From CAZJYI01 sp964550025 (lineage in GTDB: Bacteria; Verrucomicrobiota; Kiritimatiellia; UBA8416; CAYOBW01), in NCBI GenBank assembly GCA_964550025.1, contig CAZJYI010000076.1, positions 1-52,185 on the forward strand: a stretch of DNA of 52,185 nt, written 5' to 3'. Of the stretch, positions 27,333 to 35,648 are shown one piece after another (position 1 is the stretch's first letter; every line of letters begins with the position of its first letter). A program made the position numbers and the translations under genes. The notes beneath the pieces were generated by a model that saw only the letters and a list, made by a program, of their open reading frames with translations, was not told where the DNA came from and ran no database searches.

Positions 27333-27548
27333 GTAGGGCGGTGCTCCGCGCCGCCCCCTTGAGACAGTCGAGGAGGCGGTATCCCGTAGGACGGTCCTCC
27401 GGGCCGTCCTTGAGACAGGTGGGGAGGCAGCCGAGAGAGACTTGAGGAGCTTCGCTCGGGATTCTCTCATGTTTGCCTCCTCACTGTCTCCAGTTGGCGG
27501 CGCAGAGCACCGCCCTACGGGGGAGGACGGCCCGGAGGACCGTCCTAC
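27333..27548. repeat. Composite BIME with interleaved REP arms
   Basis: Four GTAG-foot REPs lie at 27333-27356 and 27386-27409 (plus sense) and at 27496-27518 and 27525-27548 (minus sense). The outer-left arm has the TGC/GCG stem version and the second the TCC/GGG version. The two right arms follow in the same order (TGC type, then TCC type), so the arms are interleaved, not nested. Such an order would fold as two crossing hairpins. The last arm supplies the stop codon of the RAYT gene at 27545-27547. It also fills the leader of the giant surface-protein gene. Confidence 0.88.
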
Positions 27549-28375
27549 GTCGCATCCAGCCACTCGCACCGCTGATACGTGAATTCGCCTTCCCGCAATC
27601 CCGCCTTTCGCGGGTTGCCCTCGATATAGCGTCTCCACACGCCCAGCTCTTCCCGGTCGCGCACGAGCCGATCGTAATTCTCCTGCTGCCACAGCTTGCC
27701 GGACTTCACGCCCAGCCTCGTCAACCGCACCGACGTGAACCCCTTGACCGAGCCGAGGATGTCTTCGAGTTCGTACGACGTAGGACGGTGCTCTGCGCCG
27801 TCCTGAGACAGCGTGGTGGCAGAGATGAGAGAGGGACGAGCGAAGCGCTTCGACTCTCTCTCCGATTGCCGCTTCGATTGTCTCAAGGACGGCCCGGAGG
27901 ACCGTCCTACGTTCGCGGCACTTGGTTGAAACAACCCGTGCACGTGATTCGGCATTACCACCAGGTCGCCGACCCACCAGCGGTCGCCGTCAAAATGGCT
28001 CAATCCATCCACAACCACCTTCCTTGCCTCCGCCCGCCGCAGCAGGCATGTGCCGTGGCATTTGTCCAGCTCCACGTGCAGCCGTCGTCCCGCGCGGCGT
28101 TCGAACGACTCGCGCGTCTTTTCCGGCAGAGCGTCGTAGACCGCCTGCCACTGCGGGTCCGACAGCGGCCCATCGATCCCGTTCGTCTTCAACCACGTCC
28201 GGTCCTCGTCCTGCCACGCCGTCACCACCGCCCGCGGAATCGAATCTCCCAGGCGAAACGTGACGAAATACGTCGCCCCATCCTGCCGCCAATGCGGCAG
28301 ATGCCGCCGGTAGATCCGCATCGGCGCGTGTGGGTTGAAGGCGCGGAAAACCGCCGTTTCTCCCTCAGAGCTCAT
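27545..28375 (-). CDS. REP-associated tyrosine transposase (RAYT) carrying a BIME in frame
   Basis: The 276-residue product matches the Y1/HUH transposase family that acts on REP hairpins. Features are YFVTFRLGDSIP at about 37-48, the metal-binding HUH motif MPNHVHG (His144 and His146), the nucleophile Tyr234 in ENYDRLVRD, and a C-terminal IEGNPRKAGL. The enzyme should cut single-stranded REP DNA near the GTAG foot. Residues about 155-198 are encoded by a complete BIME (27780-27910) inserted between the HUH and tyrosine motifs with the frame preserved. The TAG stop is itself part of a REP. The start at 28375 has no clear ribosome site; ATG at 28321 is an alternative. Whether the enzyme with the insert is active is unknown. 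Confidence 0.88.
   Translation of the reverse strand: MSSEGETAVFRAFNPHAPMRIYRRHLPHWRQDGATYFVTFRLGDSIPRAVVTAWQDEDRTWLKTNGIDGPLSDPQWQAVYDALPEKTRESFERRAGRRLHVELDKCHGTCLLRRAEARKVVVDGLSHFDGDRWWVGDLVVMPNHVHGLFQPSAANVGRSSGPSLRQSKRQSERESKRFARPSLISATTLSQDGAEHRPTSYELEDILGSVKGFTSVRLTRLGVKSGKLWQQENYDRLVRDREELGVWRRYIEGNPRKAGLREGEFTYQRCEWLDAT
27780..27910. repeat. BIME inside the RAYT gene
   Basis: GTAG-foot REPs at 27780-27803 (TGC/GCG stem, plus sense) and 27887-27910 (TCC/GGG stem, minus sense) enclose the usual GAGACAG...TCTC spacer. Both flanks are RAYT coding sequence in the same frame. The insert adds about 44 residues, including the arginine- and serine-rich translation typical of this repeat. Confidence 0.92.
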
Positions 28376-28408
28376 CTCGATTCACCGTACGTGCTTCGGG
28401 CCTCTCCC

Positions 28409-28569
28409 GTAGGACGGTCCTCCGGGCCGTCTCTTCAGTAGGGCGGTGCTCCTGCGCCGCCCAGGAGACAGTCGAGGAGGCAGTCGAGAGAGAATCGGAG
28501 TGCTTCGCTCGTTCTTCTCTCACCTCTGCCTCCTCCTCTGTCTCAGGGCGGCGCAGAGCACCGCCCTAC
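28409..28569. repeat. Solo REP plus BIME downstream of the tail-fibre-like gene
   Basis: A single TCC/GGG-type REP (28409-28432) is followed by a BIME with arms at 28438-28462 and 28546-28569. The left arm of the BIME carries one extra base in the loop. The right arm overlaps the end of the minus-strand gene at 28566, so that its TAG is the gene's stop codon. Confidence 0.9.
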
Positions 28570-30890
28570 TCCTGATACCCGACCGCCTTCGTCTTCGGCT
28601 CGCCGTAGAGCTCCGGGTGGCGGTAGGTGCCTCTCTCCGCTTCCGGCTTGTCTTCCTCCACCGGAATCCGGTGTGCGTTGGCGTAGGCGTCCTGGCGGAT
28701 GCCGGTGACCTGCCACGACACCTTCAGGCCCGATTTGCCGCCGGCGATCCTGAATTGGTTGTTCGTAATCTCCTCGGCCACGTACAGGTTGGGACCGGGT
28801 GCGCCGATGGGGGTGAGCTGGTAGCGGAAATCCTTGTTCAATGCCTCGAACCAATCCGGCAGCTCCACCGTCGCCTCGCCCGCGTCGTCCAACACCACGT
28901 TTCCGTTATAGACGTTCATCATATCCGGGCTCTCGACGAAGGAATGGGAGAGGTACTTGTTCTCCGGATCAAGTGGATGGTCGATCTTGAAGGAGCCGCC
29001 GTCCTTGGTGAGGGTGCCGTTGATGTCCAGGTCGCACGATGTGGTGAACCTACTACCATCGTATTCCAGGTGGTCCGTGTGCTCGACGTCCGCCCCATCG
29101 AGGCTCCTGAAGAACAGCTTGGGAAAATCATGAACGGATCTCGAATCCAACAGAACGCGTCCCCCAAACACGTGGAGAGTCTCCTGCGGCGTGGTCGAGC
29201 CCGGGGTCCCGATCCCCACACTTCCACTATCCGCGATCTTCACTCGTATGGTCCCGTCATCCGTCGAGAGAGTCAGGTCGTCGCCGTCTCGGGCCCGGAT
29301 ACTCCCAGTGCGAACCGTGCCGCTCGCTGAGATATCACCTCGAACGTCCAGCTTCGCCGTCGGTTCCGTCGTCCCAATCCCCACGTCACCGTCGTTCTCG
29401 ATGTGGAAGGTACCATCCGAGCGAAAGTCGTGCTTGCCGATCCAAAAGTCGGTGTCCTCTTCCTCGGCGCTGTTCTGAACCCCCATGTTCCAGGAGCCGG
29501 ACTGAGCGTCGATGTCTATGCGAGGACTGAGGCCGGTTTCTGCTCTCCCTCGGCCAATCGATGCGTGGGACGCCATCAGCGATTCACCGACCTCGATGTC
29601 ATCCTCGACATACAGATCGCCTGAGCCGTGCAGGTATCTCGGCGTGCCCGTTCCGATCCGCACCTCGCCGCCGATGACCTGCAGTTTGCCTGTGGGTGTG
29701 GACGTTCCGATGCCCACGTCCCCGTCGTTCTCGATGTGAAAGATGCCGTCTTCAACCGTACCCAAGCCGATGAAGAAGCCAGATGCGGCCGGGGTGCTTT
29801 CGTTCTGGACCCCAATCCACCATGTGTCTCTCCGGCCCCGGAGCCCGATCAGTTCCGCATCGCCCCCGTAATCCGTGCCGCCGCCGCCGAGATAGGCGTC
29901 GGCGTCCACGTTGAGCAGTCCGGCTACGCCGAGGCCCCCGTCCACGTGGAGGCCATCGGAGAAGGCGAATCTGCCGGGGTCGTTGTCCCACATCAGCGAT
30001 GCCAGCCCGCCGTCAAAGAAGAGGGTGTCGTCGTCATCTGAATCGTTGTGCCCGAGGTACAGGTCCTCTGCCCGGAACGTCCCATTCACGTCCAGCGTCG
30101 AGGCGGCCGAGAAGGTGAGCGTGCCGCTGGTGTGGTCGTCGTTGCCGTTGCCGAGAAGGTATTGGTCATGGTCGTCTCCGACGCCGAGGTTTGCGAGCGA
30201 GCCGTGGTCCACGGGGCTGCTGCCACCGCCGCCGCTGCTGGTCCAGTCATCCGAGGCGATCCAAGCCGAACCACTCCACCGCATGATCTGGTTGTTGGTG
30301 GCGTGGTTGAACCAGATATCGTGGAAGCGGATGGTGTTGTCCTTGATGTGGTCGGTACTGACCTGCCCATCCGCGAGGTGGCGACTGGTGATCGCATCGC
30401 TCTTGAGCTCGTTGCCGTCGAGGGAGTCGTTGGGCATGCCGCGGGCCGTCAGCGCGAATGGGACGGCCTGGAGCTTCTCGCGCGGTCCGAGCACGACTCC
30501 GTCCATTTCCACTTCCAGCCAGAAGCTCGTGCCCATGACGGCCGCCATATCCGGGTTTGCAAGAAAGGCCAGGGGATAGTCGGGGTCCATGGTCATTTCG
30601 TTCGCTTGTCCGCCGATGGCCACGGAGAACAGCCCGTCCACGACGTCGACGACCGTGGTCTGCGCGTAAGCAGGCCAGATCCCGGTTCCCCACTCGTTGG
30701 ACTCCGCCCCGTCGTAGATCCGGAACGCCATGGTTTTCTGTCCGTTGACCAGGGTCGTGCCGTCGATGAGCCGCCCCTGGTACATGAATTCCGTCGGCGC
30801 CGTGTTGTCCTGGGCCAATGCGCTGATGGCCGTAAATGCCGCCAGCAAGGTCAGCGAGGTGATGAGGGTGTGTTTGCATGTTCTGGTCAT
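28566..30890 (-). CDS. Secreted tail-fibre-like protein with GIGT repeats (774 aa)
   Basis: ATG 30890 has AGGAGA just upstream and a signal peptide (TLITSLTLLAAFTAISALAQ). The N-terminal 150 residues resemble exported proteins starting FMYQGRLIDGTTLVNG. The rest has repeated DGDVGIGTSTPTGKLQV-like motifs (three clear copies at about 445-640), typical of phage tail fibres and of trimeric beta-helical surface proteins. The C-terminus (about 690-774) resembles the pre-chaperone segment of such proteins, without a clear peptidase S74 domain. It is probably an extracellular fibre. The stop codon TAG is contributed by the BIME. Confidence 0.82.
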   Translation of the reverse strand: MTRTCKHTLITSLTLLAAFTAISALAQDNTAPTEFMYQGRLIDGTTLVNGQKTMAFRIYDGAESNEWGTGIWPAYAQTTVVDVVDGLFSVAIGGQANEMTMDPDYPLAFLANPDMAAVMGTSFWLEVEMDGVVLGPREKLQAVPFALTARGMPNDSLDGNELKSDAITSRHLADGQVSTDHIKDNTIRFHDIWFNHATNNQIMRWSGSAWIASDDWTSSGGGGSSPVDHGSLANLGVGDDHDQYLLGNGNDDHTSGTLTFSAASTLDVNGTFRAEDLYLGHNDSDDDDTLFFDGGLASLMWDNDPGRFAFSDGLHVDGGLGVAGLLNVDADAYLGGGGTDYGGDAELIGLRGRRDTWWIGVQNESTPAASGFFIGLGTVEDGIFHIENDGDVGIGTSTPTGKLQVIGGEVRIGTGTPRYLHGSGDLYVEDDIEVGESLMASHASIGRGRAETGLSPRIDIDAQSGSWNMGVQNSAEEEDTDFWIGKHDFRSDGTFHIENDGDVGIGTTEPTAKLDVRGDISASGTVRTGSIRARDGDDLTLSTDDGTIRVKIADSGSVGIGTPGSTTPQETLHVFGGRVLLDSRSVHDFPKLFFRSLDGADVEHTDHLEYDGSRFTTSCDLDINGTLTKDGGSFKIDHPLDPENKYLSHSFVESPDMMNVYNGNVVLDDAGEATVELPDWFEALNKDFRYQLTPIGAPGPNLYVAEEITNNQFRIAGGKSGLKVSWQVTGIRQDAYANAHRIPVEEDKPEAERGTYRHPELYGEPKTKAVGYQE

Positions 30891-30955
30891 GGTTGGATCT
30901 CCTGTTGGGTTGTTGGATTCTATCTTCCCCCATAAGGGCGGTGTTTGGTCGCAAC

Positions 30956-31117
30956 GTAGGGCGGTGCTCCGGGCCGCCCTTGAGACAGTCGAGGCGGCAG
31001 TCGAGAGAGAGTTGAGGCGCTTCGCTCGGGCTTCTCTCATGTTTGCTTCCTCACTGTCTCCAGATGGGCGGCGCAGAGCACCGCCCTACGTCTCGACGGC
31101 CCGGAGGACCGTCCTAC
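30956..31117. repeat. BIME plus solo REP between two surface-protein genes
   Basis: REP arms at 30956-30979 and 31066-31089 form a BIME of 134 bases with the standard spacer. A further TCC/GGG-type REP follows at 31095-31117 in minus sense. This last REP provides the TAG stop (31114-31116) of the minus-strand gene. A degenerate remnant of the same hairpin (AAGGGCGGTGTTTGGTC) lies just before, at 30934-30950. Confidence 0.9.
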
Positions 31118-31791
31118 TCCACCACCTTCACGTAATAGAAGCGTTTCGCCAGTTCCATCGCGTCGACCTTCTCCGCATGCGTCGCGTACCATGGGCCGGT
31201 GCCGCCGGTGGCGGTTACGTCCGTGCCGATCTTAGTGCCGGGGCGGGGCGCGTCGGCGCTGTCCAGTGCGTAGACGGCGTAGCGCTTGCCGGCCTTGGCC
31301 TGCCAGGCGACGGTCACGCCGCCGGCCGCTTCCTTGGCAATGCTGGTGATGTGCAGGTACATCGTGTTGTCCTGCGGGTTCGTGCCGGCACCCGCTTCGT
31401 CGCCGTCCGATGCGCCGTCGCCGTCGGAGTCGCGGTTGTTGAGATCGGTGACCGTGGCGGGGATGAAGGCCGACCCGGCCAGCTCCTCCTCGTCGCCCAG
31501 CCCGTCGTTGTCGTTGTCAGGATCGGCCTCGTTCGCCAGCCCGTCGCCATCGGTGTCGAGCTCGGGTTTGAGGCTGAATGTGTTCAGGAACCCGGCCTGG
31601 AGGACCAGGTCGCCGTTTCGGCTCGTCTTCACCCCGCCCGGCTGCGCCACGGAACTGACCAGCTCCAGCGATCCGCCCGAGCTTCTGCCCCCGGCGCCGT
31701 TGATGACGCTGGAGGTCTTCTCCGGCGCCCCCGCGGCCAGCACGGCCGTCGCGAGGAGGGTGGTGATGATTGCGGTTGGTTTGTGTATCAT
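31114..31791 (-). CDS. Secreted protein with thrombospondin-type-3 calcium repeats (225 aa)
   Basis: ATG 31791 has an AGGAGA ribosome site. A signal peptide is followed by a short domain common in PVC exported proteins (SSGGSLELVSSVAQPGG, about 38-54). Next comes a run of Asp-rich calcium-binding repeats (DTDGDGLANEADPDNDNDG and RDSDGDGASDGDE, about 80-130). A beta-rich C-terminal domain (about 145-225) ends FYYVKVVE. It is probably an extracellular structural or adhesive protein. It shares strand, export signal and 3'-end REP with its neighbours. Confidence 0.83.
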   Translation of the reverse strand: MIHKPTAIITTLLATAVLAAGAPEKTSSVINGAGGRSSGGSLELVSSVAQPGGVKTSRNGDLVLQAGFLNTFSLKPELDTDGDGLANEADPDNDNDGLGDEEELAGSAFIPATVTDLNNRDSDGDGASDGDEAGAGTNPQDNTMYLHITSIAKEAAGGVTVAWQAKAGKRYAVYALDSADAPRPGTKIGTDVTATGGTGPWYATHAEKVDAMELAKRFYYVKVVE

Positions 31792-31820
31792 ACTTACGTC
31801 TCCTGCTCTGTGGTTTCCAC

Positions 31821-31862
31821 ACTTACACGGACCCTTACACGGATACCCTTACACGATCCCGG
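31821..31862. repeat. Short array of CTTACACGG-like units
   Basis: Three degenerate copies of a 12-14 base unit (CTTACACGGACC, CTTACACGGATACC, CTTACACGATCC) lie just upstream of the BIME at 31898. It resembles a single arm of the palindromic arrays; no matching inverted arm is evident close by. Confidence 0.6.
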
Positions 31863-31897
31863 CGAGGCCCGTCACCGCTGTCCCGGTGAAGTGCCGC

Positions 31898-32058
31898 GTA
31901 GGACGGTCCTCCGGGCCGTCCTGGAGAGAGTCGAGGCGGCAGTCGAGAGAGAGTCGAGGCGCTTCGCTCGTGGATCTCTCACGTTTGCCTCCCCGTCTGT
32001 CTCTGGACGGCGCAGAGCACCGTCCTACTTGAGAGGACGGCCCGGAGGACCGTCCTAC
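31898..32058. repeat. BIME with an additional REP arm
   Basis: The left REP at 31898-31921 is the TCC/GGG type. Two right arms follow at 32005-32028 (TGC type) and 32035-32058 (TCC type). The missing partner for the TGC arm suggests loss of one left arm from a composite like that at 27333-27548. It is the only BIME here not directly at a gene end; the nearest start (31791) is about 107 bases away. Confidence 0.88.
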
Positions 32059-32089
32059 GGGGAAGCGCGCGGAAAGACTCGTGTATGTG

Positions 32090-32185
32090 CGGGAGAAAGG
32101 GCAGGGGCAGGGCGCGAGCGTACGTGTTCCCCAGTTGTCCCTCATCCCCATCCCCCTCACGTACCCGTACCCTTGCGCCAACACG
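32090..32185. repeat. Probable palindromic array, degenerate
   Basis: A purine-rich left part (GGGAGAAAGGGCAGGGGCAG) faces a pyrimidine-rich right part (CCCTCATCCCCATCCCCCTC, then ACGTACCCGTACCC) around GTTCCCCAGTTG. Pairing is imperfect, but the general plan is that of the other arrays. Confidence is lower because unit boundaries are unclear. Confidence 0.45.
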
Positions 32186-32378
32186 GCGGTGCGGCCAAAC
32201 CTGGACCGACTGGCGTTCCCAAGCGAAGACACGCGCAAGGTACAGATGCGCGTGGCTACATCAAAAGTATGCACGGCACACGACGGGGGCTGCAAGCAGT
32301 TATCGCGTACATTTTCAGAGGGCGGGGAAGCGGCTTTTGACTTGGGGGCAGACCCGGTCGCGGTGTATAGTCCGGAAT

Positions 32379-33920
32379 ATGAAGCCTCTGACGACCAGCA
32401 TCTATACGTTCTCGGATCTCATCCACGGCGGCTATCTGTACGTGGACAAGACGGCGTGGATCTACTCGCTGGTCAAGGAGTACAAGGGGCAGTTCTTCCT
32501 GGCCCGGCCGCGCCGCTTCGGCAAATCGCTTTTGGTCAGCACGCTGAAAGCCATCTTTCTCGGCCAGCGCGAGCTGTTCGACGGACTGGCCATCGCCGAC
32601 ACGGACTACGACTGGCAGCCGTACCCCGTGATCCATCTCGACATGGGTGACCGCATCGCGGAGACGCGCGAGGAGCTGGAGGCATCGCTGAACTACCTGC
32701 TCGACCTGCAGGCCCGCGCCCATGGTCTGACGCTGTCGCAACCGGGCTGTACCGGACGTTTTCGCGAGCTCATCGACGCCGTGGCGGAGCAGGGCAGGGT
32801 CGTCATCCTGGTCGACGAGTACGACAAACCTCTCCTCGGCCATCTTGGCAAGGACTCGGCGGCCGACATTCAGTCCGTTCTCAAGAGCTTCTACGCAGTC
32901 ATCAAAACGACGGAGCCGTGCCAGCGCTTCGTGCTGCTCACCGGCGTCAGCAAGTTCTCCAAGGTCTCGGTCTTCTCGGATCTGAACAACCTGACCGACC
33001 TGACCATGGACCGCCGGGCAGCCACGTTGCTCGGATATACGCAAGACGAAGTCGAGACCTGTTTTCCGGACTATATCGAGCGCCTCGCGGAACGGCAGAG
33101 CATGCCGGTGGAACGAACGCTCGACGAGCTCCGCGGCTGGTACAACGGGTACAGATTCGAGGAGGAAGCGGAAACGGTCTACAATCCGGTCTCACTCATG
33201 AAGTGCCTGGAATCGGGAAAACTCAGGAACTACTGGTTCGAAACGGGCACCCCGACATTCCTGCTTGAGTTGCTGAGGCGTCAACCGGTGGACATGGAGA
33301 AGCTGACCGTGCTGGAAACCGCGTTTTCGACCTACGAGCCCGCGGACCTTCATCCCCTGCCGCTCCTCGTGCAGACCGGGTACCTGACAATCACGGGTTC
33401 CCGCACGCTGGGCCGCCGCCACGAATACACGCTGGGCTACCCGAACTATGAGATCGAGGAGTCTTTCAGTTCATGGCTGGCCCAGGACTTCTGCAACCTG
33501 CCCGCCCCCGAGTTCAGCAGCAGTCTGCATCTCCTGGTCGACGCCCTGCGAGACGCTCGCGTCGACGACATGCTCGAGCACCTGAAGACATTCTTCTCCG
33601 GTGTGCCCAACACGATCACGCTCGATCACGAGAAGTACTACCAGACGATCTTCTTCACGGTCTTCAAGCTCATCGGCGCGATGATCGAGGCCGAGACCAG
33701 CACCAACATCGGCCGCATCGACGCGGTGGTGAAGACAGAGACGGGCATTTTCATCTTCGAGTTCAAACTCCACGGCAGCCCGGAAGAGGCCATGGCCCAG
33801 ATCCGCGAAAAGCAATACGCAGCCCCCTACCGCGACGACCCCCGCCCCGTCACCCTCATCGGCGTCGCCTTCGACCCCGCCACCCGCAACCTGGGCGAGT
33901 GGGTCGTTGAGCCGGCGTAG
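32379..33920 (+). CDS. AAA-ATPase-like / PD-(D/E)XK nuclease protein
   Basis: The 513-residue product has the fused layout of the AAA-ATPase_like and PD-(D/E)XK (PF08011-type) families. The Walker A loop is RPRRFGKSL with Lys49. The Walker B motif is VILVDEYD with Asp146 and Glu147. The nuclease core lies near the C-terminus: Asp448 in GRIDAVV and Glu461-Phe-Lys463. All key residues of both domains are present. Members occur in many copies in some genomes and are thought to be linked to mobile or defence functions; a specific role is not established. The ATG at 32379 follows only a weak GGAA ribosome site. The TAG stop is the foot of a REP. Confidence 0.87.
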   Translation: MKPLTTSIYTFSDLIHGGYLYVDKTAWIYSLVKEYKGQFFLARPRRFGKSLLVSTLKAIFLGQRELFDGLAIADTDYDWQPYPVIHLDMGDRIAETREELEASLNYLLDLQARAHGLTLSQPGCTGRFRELIDAVAEQGRVVILVDEYDKPLLGHLGKDSAADIQSVLKSFYAVIKTTEPCQRFVLLTGVSKFSKVSVFSDLNNLTDLTMDRRAATLLGYTQDEVETCFPDYIERLAERQSMPVERTLDELRGWYNGYRFEEEAETVYNPVSLMKCLESGKLRNYWFETGTPTFLLELLRRQPVDMEKLTVLETAFSTYEPADLHPLPLLVQTGYLTITGSRTLGRRHEYTLGYPNYEIEESFSSWLAQDFCNLPAPEFSSSLHLLVDALRDARVDDMLEHLKTFFSGVPNTITLDHEKYYQTIFFTVFKLIGAMIEAETSTNIGRIDAVVKTETGIFIFEFKLHGSPEEAMAQIREKQYAAPYRDDPRPVTLIGVAFDPATRNLGEWVVEPA

Positions 33921-33940
33921 GACGGTGCTCCGGGCCGTCC
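33917..33940 (+). repeat. Solo REP at the AAA/nuclease gene end
   Basis: A GTAG foot with a GGACGGTGC / GGGCCGTCC stem and TCC loop; one stem pair is a mismatch. The TAG of the foot (33918-33920) is the gene's stop codon. No inverted partner REP lies nearby; a palindromic array follows 26 bases later. Confidence 0.88.
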
Positions 33941-33965
33941 TTCCACCGTCCTCTTCGTCTCCGTC

Positions 33966-34067
33966 CTTTCGGTCGACGATAGCGCGCGACGATAGGGGTG
34001 GACGATTGGGACTCTCACTCGTCGACCCCTATCGTCGTCCCCTATCGTCAACCGATCTCCCCCCACT
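33966..34067. repeat. Palindromic array, GACGATA-unit type (complete copy)
   Basis: The left arm begins CTTTCGGTCGACGATAGCGC and continues with GACGATAGGGGTG and GACGATTGG units of 13-14 bases. The right arm is the inverse (CCCCTATCGTCGTCCCCTAT, then CGTCAACCGATCTCCCC), ending in the foot GGGGAGATCGG when read in reverse complement. Arms are about 42 bases long around ACTCTCACTC. It lies in the gap before the Tat oxidoreductase gene. Confidence 0.85.
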
Positions 34068-34141
34068 CTCACGGAAGCTTTGACTGTTGAGGGCTCCGTT
34101 CGTATATTCGCTGGCGTCATCAGCAACGGATGGAGGCAGAT

Positions 34142-35428
<1,287 letters not shown>

Positions 35429-35429
35429 A

Positions 35430-35599
35430 GTAGGACGGTGCTCCGCGCCGTCCTGGGAGAGCGGGACGGGTTGACGAGAACGGCGACGAGAACGGTTGAC
35501 GCGTAGCCGATCTTCCCAATCGCCCACCATTATCGTCGCCGTTATCGTCCACCGTGGGAATAGGGAGGCGGGGAAGGACGGCCCGGAGGACCGTCCTAC
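35430..35599. repeat. BIME with a palindromic array as its interior
   Basis: The outer REPs are intact (35430-35453, TGC/GCG type; 35576-35599, TCC/GGG type). The usual GAGACAG/CTGTCTC spacer is absent. In its place, at 35463-35567, is an array with 12-base units (GACGAGAACGGC, GACGAGAACGGT) facing an inverted arm (TTATCGTCGCCGTTATCGTC) around CCGATCTTCCCAATCG. Two repeat classes are thus combined in one element. Confidence 0.88.
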
Positions 35600-35648
35600 G
35601 GGGGACGCCATACATCGCATCCAACTGGAAGCAACAGGAGACCTGATA

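Larger units (their letters stand above)
31792..32378. other. Intergenic region between divergent genes, repeat-filled
   Basis: This 587-base stretch contains a short array of CTTACACGG-like units (31821-31862), three REP arms (31898-32058) and a guanine/cytosine-rich palindromic segment (32090-32185). The final 190 bases before the AAA/nuclease gene show no repeat and may carry its promoter; a TTGACT at 32337 has no properly spaced -10. No gene is supported. Confidence 0.65.

Noticed and set aside
27258..27977. Upstream extension of the giant surface-protein frame
   Set aside because: The frame stays open through BIME sequence and into the RAYT gene, but translation there is repeat-derived. 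The signal peptide and ribosome site place the start at 27257.
32337..32371. TTGACT ... TATAGT as promoter for the AAA/nuclease gene
   Set aside because: The spacing is 23 bases, too long for a sigma-70-type promoter, and TATAGT lies only 7 bases from the ATG.
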